A stretch of DNA of 64,000 nucleotides from Sphingomonas sp. (GTDB taxonomy: Bacteria; Pseudomonadota; Alphaproteobacteria; Sphingomonadales; Sphingomonadaceae): the NCBI GenBank assembly GCA_021732445.1, contig JAKFUZ010000009.1, positions 1 through 64,000 on the forward strand, read 5' to 3'. The position numbers were made by a program, and so were the translations under genes. Shown one piece after another: positions 6,733 through 16,433 of the stretch; the stretch's first letter is position 1; each line of letters starts with the position of its first letter. Below the pieces are notes generated by a model. It had not been told where the DNA came from, did no database searches, and saw only the letters and a list, made by a program, of their open reading frames with translations.

Positions 6733-9513
6733 TCACGCGCCAAAGGTGCGCTGCCACCAGCCGCGCCGGGCCGTTGACGATGCCGCGCCGTCCTGACCGT
6801 CGGCTTGCTCGTTGCCCCCGGTCATCGCTGCGCCGTCAGCGGCGACATTGGGAGGCGCCGCTTGCGGCCCATCGCTGGCGGCGCTGGTTGCGCCTGCCTC
6901 TGCGCCAGTTGCTGCGACTTCGGCCGGCACTTGCGCTGCGCTTATCCCGGCACCAGACGGCGCGGCCTTGGCCCGGCCCGATCGGCGCCGCGGCTTGGTG
7001 GCCGACTCTGTTGCCTCGCCGGCCGGCGCAATGGCGGCGCTTTCCGGCTCGGGCGTAGCCGGATCAGCAGCCGCTCCCGGCTCATCGGCCTTGGCCTTGC
7101 GCGCCCGCTTTGCCGGTGTCTTGACAGGCGTCGAAGCGCCGTCGTGCACTGGCCCGGTGCTCTCGACCGGCACCGCAACACCCGCGTCGGCTGCGGCTGC
7201 GTCGGCCGCTGCGGCCTTGGCGCGGGGCCGGCGCCGCCCGGTTTTGGGCGTGTCGGCTGCGGCCGCATCCCCGGGAGCGGGCGCTGTTGCCGGATCGGCT
7301 GGCACAGGCGATTCGGCCATGACGGCGTCCGCATCTGCATCTGCATTAGCATCAGCCTCGGCGCCACCGGCGCCCGGCGTCTGTGCCGGCAGCGTGTCGC
7401 GGCGCCCACCGCGCCGCCCGCGGCGCCCACGGCGGCGGCGGGGCTCGCCATCCTCGCGCGGCTCGCCGGCTGCTACCGCGTCGTCGTCGGCGTCGGCGTT
7501 GCTGGAGTCACCATCGTCGCGCGGCGCATCGGCCCGGTCGCCGCCTGTCTCGCCATCGGCACGTCCCCGGCCGCGCCGCCCGCGCCGCCGGCGACGCTTG
7601 CGCCGCGCATCGCGCTCGCCTTCGGTTTCGCCGCTGCGGGGCTGGTCTTCGCGCGCTTCGTCCTCGTCGGACAACGCTTCGTCCTCGTCGTCCTCCTCCA
7701 TGTCGACAAGGTCGTCATCTTCCTCGATTTCGGCCATTGCCGGCTCAAATCGCGGCGAATAGGCAGGTGGCGGGCCGCTTGCCTCGACGGACATGCGCGC
7801 GCCCTCCTGCTCGCCATCGGGTGCAACCTCGATCTTCACGCCGTAGCGCTCTTCGATTTCGGCGAGTTCTGCCCGCTTGCGGTTGAGCATGTAGAAGGCC
7901 GCTTCCTGGCTGGCACGCAGGGTGAGTTGCGACCCGCGGCCGCGCGCTGCCTCATCTTCAAGCAGCCGGAGCGCCGAGAGGCCCGCTGACGAGGCGGTGC
8001 GGACAAGGCCCGTGCCCTCGCAATGCGGGCATTGCCGGGTGGAAGCCTCAAGCACGCCGGTGCGCAGCCGCTGGCGGCTCATTTCCATAAGACCGAACGA
8101 CGAGATGCGGCCGACCTGAATGCGGGCGCGATCGTTTTTCAGCGCCTCCTTCATCGCCTTTTCGACTTTGCGGACGTTGGAATTATTGTCCATGTCGATA
8201 AAGTCGATGACGACCAGACCCGCCATGTCGCGCAGCCGGAGCTGGCGCGCAATTTCCTGCGCGGCTTCAAGGTTGGTCGCGGTTGCGGTCTGCTCGATAT
8301 TGTGTTCGCGGGTTGACCGGCCCGAGTTGATGTCGATCGACACCAGCGCCTCGGTGGGGTTGATGACCAGATAGCCCCCCGATTTGAGCTGGACCACCGG
8401 GTGATACATGGCGCCGAGCTGATCTTCGACATGGTTGCGCTGGAACAAGGGGACCGGGTCGCTGTAATGCTTTACCCGCCGGGCGTGGCTTGGCATCAGC
8501 AGCTTCATAAAGTCCTTGGCGTGCCGATAGCCCTCATCGCCCTCGACGATCACCTCGTCGATGTCCTTGTTGTAAATGTCGCGAATGGCGCGTTTGATGA
8601 GGTCGCTGTCCCCGTAGACGAGCGCAGGCGCGGCCGATGCGAGCGTGTTCTCGCGAATTTCATCCCACAACCGGGCGAGATAATCGAAATCGCGTTTAAT
8701 CTCGACCTTGGTGCGCTGGAGCCCGGCGGTGCGCACGATGCACCCCATTGACGGCGGCAGTTTCAACTCCGCCATGATGGTTTTCAGGCGCTTGCGGTCG
8801 CCCGCGTTGGAGATTTTGCGGCTGATGCCGCCGCCATGCGAGGTGTTGGGCATGAGCACGCAGTAGCGACCGGCGAGCGAGAGATAGGTGGTGAGGGCGG
8901 CGCCCTTGTTGCCGCGTTCTTCCTTAACGACCTGCACCAGCAGGACCTGCCGGCGGCGGATAACATCTTGAATTTTGTAGCGGCGGCGCAGGTTCATGCG
9001 GCGCTGGCGCAGCGCCTCGACTGCGTCATCCTGGCCATTTGCGCGCGCGCGCGGGCGGGCATCGCCGCTCCGGTCGTCATCGCTGCGCTCGTCGTCTCCC
9101 CGGTCGTCGTCATCATGCTGATCGTCATCGGCATGGTCGGCGACAAAGTCATCGTCATGGTCATCGTCATCGTCGCTGTCGCCGCGAGCATCGGCGTCGG
9201 CACGCAGCGCGGCCTCTTCGGCGGCATGTTCTGCCTCTTCGCGCAGCAGCGCGTCGCGATCCTCTTTGGGGATCTGGTAATAATCGGGGTGAATTTCGCT
9301 AAAGGCGAGGAAGCCGTGGCGGTTGCCGCCATAATCGACAAAGGCCGCTTGCAGCGACGGCTCGACGCGCGTCACCTTGGCCAGATAAATATTGCCCTTG
9401 AGCTGCTTGCGCTCAGCGGATTCGAAATCAAACTCTTCGATTCGTGTTCCCTTGACGACGGCAACACGGGTTTCCTCCCGGTGCCGAGCGTCGATCAGCA
9501 TACGCATGGTCAT
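6733..9513 (-). CDS. rne: Ribonuclease E/G
   Basis: 926-aa endoribonuclease that organises mRNA decay and rRNA/tRNA processing. The N-terminal RNase H-like/S1 region is interrupted by a very acidic Asp-rich insert at about 110-155. The catalytic Asp pair is visible near 391 (SIDINSGRS) and 435 (VIDFIDMDNN). The Zn-link is CPHCEGTG near 494-501. The C-terminal half is low-complexity with Arg-rich RNA-binding blocks near 640-660 and 710-725 and ends in GWWQRTFGA, a tail seen in alphaproteobacterial RNase E. GGAG lies 8 nt before the ATG. The long upstream leader suggests autoregulation, as known for rne elsewhere. Confidence 0.96.
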   Translation of the reverse strand: MTMRMLIDARHREETRVAVVKGTRIEEFDFESAERKQLKGNIYLAKVTRVEPSLQAAFVDYGGNRHGFLAFSEIHPDYYQIPKEDRDALLREEAEHAAEEAALRADADARGDSDDDDDHDDDFVADHADDDQHDDDDRGDDERSDDDRSGDARPRARANGQDDAVEALRQRRMNLRRRYKIQDVIRRRQVLLVQVVKEERGNKGAALTTYLSLAGRYCVLMPNTSHGGGISRKISNAGDRKRLKTIMAELKLPPSMGCIVRTAGLQRTKVEIKRDFDYLARLWDEIRENTLASAAPALVYGDSDLIKRAIRDIYNKDIDEVIVEGDEGYRHAKDFMKLLMPSHARRVKHYSDPVPLFQRNHVEDQLGAMYHPVVQLKSGGYLVINPTEALVSIDINSGRSTREHNIEQTATATNLEAAQEIARQLRLRDMAGLVVIDFIDMDNNSNVRKVEKAMKEALKNDRARIQVGRISSFGLMEMSRQRLRTGVLEASTRQCPHCEGTGLVRTASSAGLSALRLLEDEAARGRGSQLTLRASQEAAFYMLNRKRAELAEIEERYGVKIEVAPDGEQEGARMSVEASGPPPAYSPRFEPAMAEIEEDDDLVDMEEDDEDEALSDEDEAREDQPRSGETEGERDARRKRRRRRGRRGRGRADGETGGDRADAPRDDGDSSNADADDDAVAAGEPREDGEPRRRRGRRGRRGGRRDTLPAQTPGAGGAEADANADADADAVMAESPVPADPATAPAPGDAAAADTPKTGRRRPRAKAAAADAAAADAGVAVPVESTGPVHDGASTPVKTPAKRARKAKADEPGAAADPATPEPESAAIAPAGEATESATKPRRRSGRAKAAPSGAGISAAQVPAEVAATGAEAGATSAASDGPQAAPPNVAADGAAMTGGNEQADGQDGAASSTARRGWWQRTFGA

Positions 9514-9969
9514 TTATGAGTCTCCGAGCGCGCGGCGCTGGCCTTGCCGAGTGAAGCCGCACGCGATGATAGATAGCCACCGGGACGACGCTTGCGCCGC
9601 CTGCTCCCGCTGGCGATGAGATGGACGATACTGCCTCTGCTCGTCCCGCACGCCGGGACCGGTAGTCCGCGGCACCCCGCGCGCCCGCACGCTCGCCGGG
9701 GTTAGCCGAGCGAGGAACGGGGCAAGGGAAATGCATCATACGAGCGTCAACCTGATGGACCGCGCCCTTGGCGGAAAATGCCTTGGGAGGTCGTTTTGCC
9801 GGGCGCGCGAAAAGCTGATGCGCGGCCAGCACCCGATACGCCTAGCACCGCATTGCCGCAGGAGCAACCGGCACCATTTTGCCGCGCTGCCGGCAAAAAT
9901 ATGCCCAACGGCGAGTTAACCGCATCATTTCACAACGATTTGACGGCAGCCGGGTAGCAACACACCGCA
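9514..9969. promoter_or_regulatory. Divergent intergenic region, rne leader / amidase promoter
   Basis: 456 bases between the divergent rne and amidase starts, with no convincing gene (a 62-codon plus-strand frame at 9731-9919 has no family features). The half next to rne is GC-rich and full of short complementary runs, so a structured 5' UTR of rne is plausible. Individual promoter elements could not be assigned. Confidence 0.45.
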
Positions 9970-11250
9970 ATGGTCGATGTTCACGGGCGCTGCCCCAACC
10001 CTTTTTGCTGGACCGGCGGGCGTTCTGCGCGGCATTACCGCGGCGTGGCGTTCTTCCTCACCTTGCTTGCGTGCTGGCTCGTCGGTGCGCCTGGCTGGGC
10101 GGCAACGGTCGAGCGGGTCGATGTCGCCGACAATCGCATCGTCATCCATTTTGATGCAGGCGTCGCGCAGGCATCGGCGTTGCTGCTGGCCGCGCCCAAC
10201 CGGATCGCGCTCGACATTGACGGCGCCGGCCCCGGCGGCACTGCGGCGGCGTCTGGCGCGGTGGTAGCTGTTCGGCAGGGCGCGCATGGCACGCAGGGTG
10301 CCCGCGTGGTGTTTGATCTGGCCGTGCCCGCCATCATCGCCTCGGGCGGCTTTGACGGTGACGGGCGAACGCTGACGCTGGAGCTGCGCACGGTTGACGA
10401 CGCCGCCTTTGCGCGCGCCGCCGCCGATGGGCGGTTGCGGTTTTTGCCGCCGTTCAGCTACGGCGCGGCGGCGGTGCCCGCCCGCTATGTCGTGTCGGCG
10501 CCGGTCCCGCCCGCGTCGCACCGCCTGGTGCTGCCGCGTGTATATGGCGATGACGAGACCCGGCCGCTGGTGGTGATTGACGCCGGCCATGGCGGAGTTG
10601 ACCCTGGCGCCATTGCCGCCGACAGCGGGCTGCGCGAGAAAGACGTGACGCTGCGCATCGCCAAGGCCATTCGCGACGAATTGCTGGCATCGGGCAGGGT
10701 GCGGGTGGCGCTTACACGGGAGGATGACCGCTTTCTGGTGTTGCAGGAGCGTTATGGCATTGCCCGCAAGCTCAAGGCGAGCCTGTTCATTTCCATCCAC
10801 TGCGACAGTGTCGGCTCGGGCGACGCCAGCGGCGCGACGGTCTATACCCTGTCGGAAGTCGCGTCGGACAAGGAGTCCGCAAGGCTGGCCGCGCGCGAAA
10901 ACAAGGCCGACATCATCTCGGGTGTGAACCTGGCGAGCACGTCGCCCGACATCTCGTCGATTCTGATTGACCTCACCCAGCGCGAAACGATGAACAATTC
11001 GGCGACCTTTGCCAAATTGCTGGGGCGGGAGGCCGCGCCGCTCCTTCCCGTCAAGCCAAATTTCCACCGCATGGCCTCGCTTGTGGTGCTGAAGGCGCCC
11101 GACATGCCCTCCATCCTGTTTGAAACCGGCTATATCTCCAACCCCGGCGATGCCGCCTTCATCAGCTCGGCTGCGGGGCGCAAGGCAATCGCGGAATCGA
11201 TCCGCCGGGCGGTTGACATTCATTTTGCCCGGCGCCTCGCTGCCCGCTGA
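9970..11250 (+). CDS. N-acetylmuramoyl-L-alanine amidase (AMIN + Amidase_3)
   Basis: 426 aa from the ATG at 9970. A hydrophobic export segment lies at about residues 26-45, so a later GTG start near 10045 is also possible. An AMIN domain (about 45-140), which targets the septum or peptidoglycan, is followed by a zinc Amidase_3 domain (about 195-420). Zinc and catalytic residues sit in VVIDAGHGGVDPGA, in FISIHCDS and in LFETGYISNPGD. It cleaves the amide between MurNAc and the stem peptide during daughter-cell separation (AmiC role). It precedes the PBP1a gene, a common alphaproteobacterial pairing. Confidence 0.93.
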   Translation: MVDVHGRCPNPFCWTGGRSARHYRGVAFFLTLLACWLVGAPGWAATVERVDVADNRIVIHFDAGVAQASALLLAAPNRIALDIDGAGPGGTAAASGAVVAVRQGAHGTQGARVVFDLAVPAIIASGGFDGDGRTLTLELRTVDDAAFARAAADGRLRFLPPFSYGAAAVPARYVVSAPVPPASHRLVLPRVYGDDETRPLVVIDAGHGGVDPGAIAADSGLREKDVTLRIAKAIRDELLASGRVRVALTREDDRFLVLQERYGIARKLKASLFISIHCDSVGSGDASGATVYTLSEVASDKESARLAARENKADIISGVNLASTSPDISSILIDLTQRETMNNSATFAKLLGREAAPLLPVKPNFHRMASLVVLKAPDMPSILFETGYISNPGDAAFISSAAGRKAIAESIRRAVDIHFARRLAAR

Positions 11251-11336
11251 GGCGCGGTTCGTCGTAAGGCAGGCAGCCAAGCCCATTGAACCAGGCTGGC
11301 AAGCCGCCAGAAAGTTGCTAGAGGCTGTGGCCAGCT

Positions 11337-13916
11337 ATGGCCGACACCGATTCAATTGTTAACTTCCGGGTGCGCCGCGAGGTCGGGGGCTATTCCGGCA
11401 TGATCCAGCGCAACTGGAGCAAATGGTGGGTCAAGGTGGTGGCTGGCCTTGGTGTGCTCGGGCTGGTTGGCATGGGGCTGTTCTGGCTGCTGTTTGCGCG
11501 GGATTTGCCAAGCGTTGACAGGCTGCGCGTTTACGAGCCGCCGCTGCCCACCAATGTGCGCGCGATTGATGGCACGCCGATCCATTCCTATGCCCGCGAA
11601 CGGCGCGTCGAGCTGAGTTTTGCGGAATATCCGCCACTGCTCATCGGCGCCTTTCTGTCGGCGGAGGACAAGACTTTTTTTGAGCATCACGGCGTCGATT
11701 ATCCCGGAACGCTGGGGGCAGTCGTCGATTATGTGTCAAAGTTCGGTTCGGGCAAGCGCGCGCGCGGCGGCTCGACGATTACGCAACAGGTCGCCAAGAA
11801 CCTGCTCATCGGCAACACCTATTCGCCCACCCGCAAGATTCGCGAGGCGATTTTGGCCTATCGGATCGAGGACACGCTGACCAAGCCGCAGATCCTTGAG
11901 CTGTACCTCAACCAGATTCCGCTGGGTCGCAATGCCTTTGGCGTAGAAGCGGCAGCACACGCCTATTTCGACAAGGAACTGAAGGAATTGTCGCTTGGGC
12001 AGCTTGCCTATCTGGCGATTCTGCCCAAGGGCCCGGCCAATTATGAGCCCTTTCGCAACACCAGGCGCGCGCTCGACCGGCGCGACTATGTGCTGCGCGA
12101 AATGGTCAGGAACGGCTATATTACGCAGGCGCAATATGAGCAGTCGACCAGCGAGCCGATTGGCGCCGTGACGCGGCAAACGCCCAAATTTGAACGGGTC
12201 GGCGGATATTTCATCGAAGAAGTGCGCCGCGAACTTATCGACAAATTTGGCGAAAATGAAAAAGACGGGCCGTTCAGCGTCTATTCCGGCGGGCTGTGGG
12301 TGCGGACGTCGTTTTCCCCCGATTTGCAGCAATATGCGCAAAAGGCGCTGCGCGACGGGCTGCTCCGCTATGACCGGGGGCGCGGCTGGGACGGGCCGGT
12401 GCGCCATATCGACCTGGGCGCCGGCGGGGGCGCGGTTGCCGCTTCGGACGAGACCGAGGACGGCGCCTTGCTGTCGGCCGCCACCCGGACCTGGCTGCAG
12501 CCTTTTCTCAACATGAATGTCGCGGTGGATTATGAAGACTGGCGCACGGCCATCGTCATCGCCAAGGCAGACAATGCGGCGACGCTGGGCTTTGCCGACG
12601 GGTCGACCGGCCAGCTCCCGCGCTGGGCCGCGCAAACGCCTGTGCGCGGTAAAGGGGGCACGGCGTTTGCTGCCATCATACCCGGCGATGTGCTTACGGT
12701 CGCACCCGAAAGCGGCGTGTTTGCGCTGCGCGCGGTGCCGCGCGTGTCGGGCGGCATGGTGGTCGAGGAACCGGCCTCGGGCCGCGTGCTGGCGATGCAG
12801 GGAGGGTTTGACAGCCGGCTGAACTCGTTCAACCGCGCAACGCAGGCACAGCGCCAGCCGGGCTCCACGATCAAGCCGATCGTTTATTCATCGGCGCTTG
12901 AAAACGGCATGACGCCTGCCTCCATCATCATCGACGGGCCGTTTTGCGTGTATCAGGGCGCGCGGCTTGGGCAAAAATGCTTCCGCAATTTTGGCGGCGG
13001 GCGCGGGTCGGGCCCGCACACCATGCGCTGGGGCATCGAACAGTCGCGCAACCTGATGACGGTGCGCGCGGCGCAACAGACCGGCATGGAGCATGTGGTT
13101 GACATAATCGACCGGATGGGCGTGGGCAAATTCCCGCCCTATCTGTCGATTGCGCTCGGGGCAGGCGAAACAACCGTGCAGCGCATGGTCAACGCGTTTT
13201 CGATTCTCGCCAATCAGGGCAGGGGGCATCCCTCATCGCTCATTGACTTCGTGCAGGACCGGCATGGCAAGGTCATCTGGCCGGAAAACTGGCGGCCGTG
13301 CGACCGGTGCAACGCGCCCGACTGGAACGGGAAGGGCATGCCCCGCCCCGTCACGCGCGCGCGCCAGGTGATCGACGCGATCACCGCGTTCCAGATGATC
13401 CACATCACCGAAGGCGTTATCCAGCGGGGAACGGCCACCGCGCTTCGCGACCTCAACCGCCCGATATTCGGCAAGACGGGCACGACCACTGGCCCCACCG
13501 ATGTGTGGTTCATCGGCGGCACGCCGCAAATTGTGGCCGGGCTCTATATCGGCTACGACAAGCCCGTGAACCTCGGCGGCTATGCGCAGGGCGGCACGCT
13601 GGCCGTGCCAATTTTCCGCCAGTTTGCGCAAAAAGCCTATGAGGGCATGGACCCGATGCCGTTTCGCGCGCCGGCCGGCGTGCGGCTGGTGCGGATCGAC
13701 CGCGGCTCGGGCCGCCCGGTGTTTGGCGGCTGGCCGAGCGATGACCCCAAGGCGGCGGTGATCTGGGAAGCCTTCAAGCCCGAAAGCGAGCCGCGCCGCG
13801 CGCCGATTTCCCGGCCGTCGGCAAGCGTCGCCAAGCCGCAGGTCGCCAAGCCGGCCGAGCGCAAGGCCGGGCCGCGCGACGGCGACTTCCTGCAGCGCGA
13901 GGGCGGCATCTACTAG
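11337..13916 (+). CDS. mrcA: Class A penicillin-binding protein 1A
   Basis: 859 aa. One transmembrane anchor near residues 33-55, a glycosyltransferase GT51 domain with the catalytic Glu in EDKTFFEHHGVD (about 111-122), and the RGGSTITQQ motif. The transpeptidase domain has nucleophile Ser in GSTIK (about 509), SRN near 568 and KTGT near 712. It polymerises and cross-links peptidoglycan. A large OB-like insert lies between the two catalytic domains, as is usual for PBP1A. A second start at 11401 (MIQRNW) is possible. The C-terminus is a short basic Pro/Lys tail. Confidence 0.96.
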   Translation: MADTDSIVNFRVRREVGGYSGMIQRNWSKWWVKVVAGLGVLGLVGMGLFWLLFARDLPSVDRLRVYEPPLPTNVRAIDGTPIHSYARERRVELSFAEYPPLLIGAFLSAEDKTFFEHHGVDYPGTLGAVVDYVSKFGSGKRARGGSTITQQVAKNLLIGNTYSPTRKIREAILAYRIEDTLTKPQILELYLNQIPLGRNAFGVEAAAHAYFDKELKELSLGQLAYLAILPKGPANYEPFRNTRRALDRRDYVLREMVRNGYITQAQYEQSTSEPIGAVTRQTPKFERVGGYFIEEVRRELIDKFGENEKDGPFSVYSGGLWVRTSFSPDLQQYAQKALRDGLLRYDRGRGWDGPVRHIDLGAGGGAVAASDETEDGALLSAATRTWLQPFLNMNVAVDYEDWRTAIVIAKADNAATLGFADGSTGQLPRWAAQTPVRGKGGTAFAAIIPGDVLTVAPESGVFALRAVPRVSGGMVVEEPASGRVLAMQGGFDSRLNSFNRATQAQRQPGSTIKPIVYSSALENGMTPASIIIDGPFCVYQGARLGQKCFRNFGGGRGSGPHTMRWGIEQSRNLMTVRAAQQTGMEHVVDIIDRMGVGKFPPYLSIALGAGETTVQRMVNAFSILANQGRGHPSSLIDFVQDRHGKVIWPENWRPCDRCNAPDWNGKGMPRPVTRARQVIDAITAFQMIHITEGVIQRGTATALRDLNRPIFGKTGTTTGPTDVWFIGGTPQIVAGLYIGYDKPVNLGGYAQGGTLAVPIFRQFAQKAYEGMDPMPFRAPAGVRLVRIDRGSGRPVFGGWPSDDPKAAVIWEAFKPESEPRRAPISRPSASVAKPQVAKPAERKAGPRDGDFLQREGGIY

Positions 13917-14020
13917 CCGCGCCGATTTGACATTATATCATCAGCACTGCCAAGCGCGCAAAGCACCGGCCGGGCGCGCGGCGTGCGCCGGGCATGCGGC
14001 CAATTTCTGGAGTGACGTCA

Positions 14021-15148
14021 ATGCGCGCTGAGGCGCAAAATTATGCCGACCGGATCAACGACGCGCTGGCGCTGTTGCGCCGGTTCCTCGATTGGGACCG
14101 CGCGCTCAGGCGGCTCGACGAGCTGAACGCGCGTGTTGAAGATCAGGCGCTGTGGAACGACCCTCGCGCCGCGCAGGAAGTGATGCGCGAACGCCGCCGG
14201 CTCGACGAGGCAATTACCGCCACCCGCGCCATTGAGCGCGAACTCGCCGACACCGTCGAGCTGATGGACATGGCCGAGGGCGAGGGCGATGATGCGCTGG
14301 TAGACGAAGGCGTGGCCAGCCTGGCCGCGCTTGCCGACCGCGCCGATGCCGACAAGATCAAGGCGCTGCTGGCTGGCGAGGCCGACGCCAACGACACCTA
14401 TATCGAGGTGAACGCAGGGGCTGGCGGCACCGAAAGCCAGGACTGGGCTGGCATGCTGAGCCGCATGTATACGCGCTGGGCCGAGCGGCGCGGCATGAAG
14501 GTGGAGCTGATCGACCAGCATTCCGGCGAGCAGGCGGGCATCAAATCCGCTACCCTGCTGCTGAAGGGGGAGAACGCCTTTGGCTATGCCAAAACCGAAA
14601 GCGGCGTGCACCGGCTGGTGCGCATCAGCCCCTATGACTCAGCCGCGCGCCGCCACACCTCGTTTGCGAGCGTGTGGGTGTATCCCGTGGTTGACGACAA
14701 TATCGAGGTTGACATCAACGAAGGGGACCTGCGCATCGACACTTACCGCGCATCGGGCGCGGGCGGCCAGCATATCAACACGACCGATTCGGCTGTGCGC
14801 ATCACGCACCTGCCTACCGGCATCGTGGTGCAGTGCCAGAACCAGCGCAGCCAGCATAAAAACAAGGCAGAGGCGTATAACCAGCTCCGCGCGCGGCTGT
14901 ATGAGCGCGAACTGCAACTCCGCGAGGCGCAGGCCAATGCCGAAAACGCGACCAAGACCGATATCGGCTGGGGCCACCAGATCCGCTCCTATGTGCTCCA
15001 GCCCTATCAACTGGTAAAGGATCTGCGCACTGGCGTTACCTCGACCGCGCCCGGCGACGTGCTTGACGGTGCGCTTGACCCGTTCATGGCGGCCGCCCTG
15101 TCGCAGCGGGTGACGGGGGAACAGGTTGACGTGGAGGATGTAGACTGA
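14021..15148 (+). CDS. prfB: Peptide chain release factor 2
   Basis: 375 aa from the ATG at 14021, which has TGGAG 8 nt upstream. It releases nascent peptides at UGA/UAA. The GGQ catalytic loop is in [15 protein letters not shown]. The stop-recognition tripeptide position reads SPY within [16 protein letters not shown], where E. coli has SPF. The frame is continuous, so the programmed +1 frameshift of E. coli prfB is absent here. It is followed after 2 nt by the methyltransferase gene. Confidence 0.95.
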   Translation: MRAEAQNYADRINDALALLRRFLDWDRALRRLDELNARVEDQALWNDPRAAQEVMRERRRLDEAITATRAIERELADTVELMDMAEGEGDDALVDEGVASLAALADRADADKIKALLAGEADANDTYIEVNAGAGGTESQDWAGMLSRMYTRWAERRGMKVELIDQHSGEQAGIKSATLLLKGENAFGYAKTESGVHRLVRISPYDSAARRHTSFASVWVYPVVDDNIEVDINEGDLRIDTYRASGAGGQHINTTDSAVRITHLPTGIVVQCQNQRSQHKNKAEAYNQLRARLYERELQLREAQANAENATKTDIGWGHQIRSYVLQPYQLVKDLRTGVTSTAPGDVLDGALDPFMAAALSQRVTGEQVDVEDVD

Positions 15149-15150
15149 CG

Positions 15151-15888
15151 ATGCGGTGCGCTTTTGCCTTGGTGCTTGCAGGCGCGGCGCTTGCCGGGTG
15201 CGACGGGGGCGGCGCGCTGTTGCCCGGTGCGCAACACCATGGCGGTGCCTTCCCGGCGGCCGACCGCCCCGTCTCGCGGATCGTTTCGCCGCGCTGGTCA
15301 ACCGAGGAAGCGCGCGACCGCAAGAATGAGGCCGCCGAGGTGATGGGCCGCGCCGGCATCGCCCGGGGGATGACGGTGGCGGACATCGGCGCTGGCGAAG
15401 GCTATTACACCATCCGCCTTGCCGAGCGCGTGGGCGCCGAAGGGCGCGTGCTGGCCGAAGACATCTTTCCGCAAACGCGCGATGCGCTGGCCGAACGGGT
15501 TGCGCGCGAAAGGCTGAATAATGTGAGCGTCAGGCTGGGCGCGGCGGCCAACCCCAAATTGCCCGACAATAGTTTTGACCGGGTGCTCATGGTGCATATG
15601 TATCATGAGATTGCCCAGCCCTATGAGTTTTTGTGGCGGATGCGCCCCTCGCTGCGGCCCGGCGGCACGGTTATTGTGGTCGACGCCGACCGCCCAACCG
15701 CCAATCACGGCACCCCGCCCGCCCTGCTCAAATGCGAATTCGCCGCGGTCGGCTATACATTGGTGTCGATGGAGGAAATGCCGTCGGCCGGCGGCTATCT
15801 GGCAACGTTCAAAGCGCAAGGACCAAGGCCGGAGCCCGCTGCGATAAAGCCCTGCCGCTTGCCGGCCGGTGCAGCGGATCGCCGCTAG
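15151..15888 (+). CDS. Class I SAM-dependent methyltransferase with lipoprotein signal
   Basis: 245 aa. The N-terminus is a lipoprotein-type signal with lipobox LAGC (Cys17). A Rossmann methyltransferase domain follows, with the SAM-binding motif ADIGAGEGYYT near residues 75-85 and an acidic loop AEDIFP. The C-terminal strand order fits COG4798-like predicted methyltransferases. The combination of an export signal and a SAM-binding fold is odd because SAM is cytoplasmic. The role and substrate are unknown. It lies 2 nt after prfB. Confidence 0.8.
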   Translation: MRCAFALVLAGAALAGCDGGGALLPGAQHHGGAFPAADRPVSRIVSPRWSTEEARDRKNEAAEVMGRAGIARGMTVADIGAGEGYYTIRLAERVGAEGRVLAEDIFPQTRDALAERVARERLNNVSVRLGAAANPKLPDNSFDRVLMVHMYHEIAQPYEFLWRMRPSLRPGGTVIVVDADRPTANHGTPPALLKCEFAAVGYTLVSMEEMPSAGGYLATFKAQGPRPEPAAIKPCRLPAGAADRR

Positions 15889-16331
15889 AGCAGCCCCATC
15901 GCGCGCAGGCTGGTGGTGCCGCCGCGCGCCATCACCAGATGATCGACCAGCCTGACCTCGACAAGCGCGAGCGCGCGGGCGACGCGGCGGGTGCTTGCCA
16001 GATCCTGGTCGCTTGGCGTCGAATCGCCGCTTGGGTGGTTATGCGCCATCACCACCCGCCCGGCACCCAGCGCAAGGGCATCGGTTACAATCAGCCTTAC
16101 GGGCACAATGACGCAGGCTGCGCTGGCGCTTTCGGCCTCGCGCAAGCCCAACAGCCTCCATTGTGGATCGAGATAGGCAATGTGCACCTGTTCCACCGGC
16201 TGGCCGGCAAGGCGGCTGAACAAGGCCGCGGCCGCGCCGGGGTTGGCAATGGGCTTGTCGACTGGCCATCTTGCGGCGATTGCACGCGAGGCGCCAGCAA
16301 ATTGCGGCAAGACCGGAGAGGCAGGCACCAT
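15885..16331 (-). CDS. RadC-like JAB/MPN domain protein
   Basis: 148 aa from the ATG at 16331. It consists almost only of a RadC-type JAB domain. The metalloprotease-like motif AHNHPSGDSTPSDQD (H-x-H, then S and D) is complete near residues 96-110. The N-terminal helix-hairpin-helix found in longer RadC proteins is missing. The role of RadC proteins is unsettled: the repair function is disputed and links to mobile elements are known. It is convergent with the methyltransferase gene (4-base overlap) and divergent from thyA. The same frame stays open across thyA, but that part is antisense shadow. Confidence 0.8.
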   Translation of the reverse strand: MVPASPVLPQFAGASRAIAARWPVDKPIANPGAAAALFSRLAGQPVEQVHIAYLDPQWRLLGLREAESASAACVIVPVRLIVTDALALGAGRVVMAHNHPSGDSTPSDQDLASTRRVARALALVEVRLVDHLVMARGGTTSLRAMGLL

Positions 16332-16433
16332 GGCGCCAGTGTTGCTGTCACCACCCCGCCGCCCAAGCGCTGATCGGCCCGCTTTGGTGCAAGATCGCTT
16401 GGCGGCGCGCGGCGCCCGCGCTAGTCGGGTATG

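Noticed and set aside
9731..9919. 62-codon plus-strand frame in the rne/amidase gap
   Set aside because: Unusual composition (Arg/His/Cys-rich), no ribosome site and no similarity recognised.
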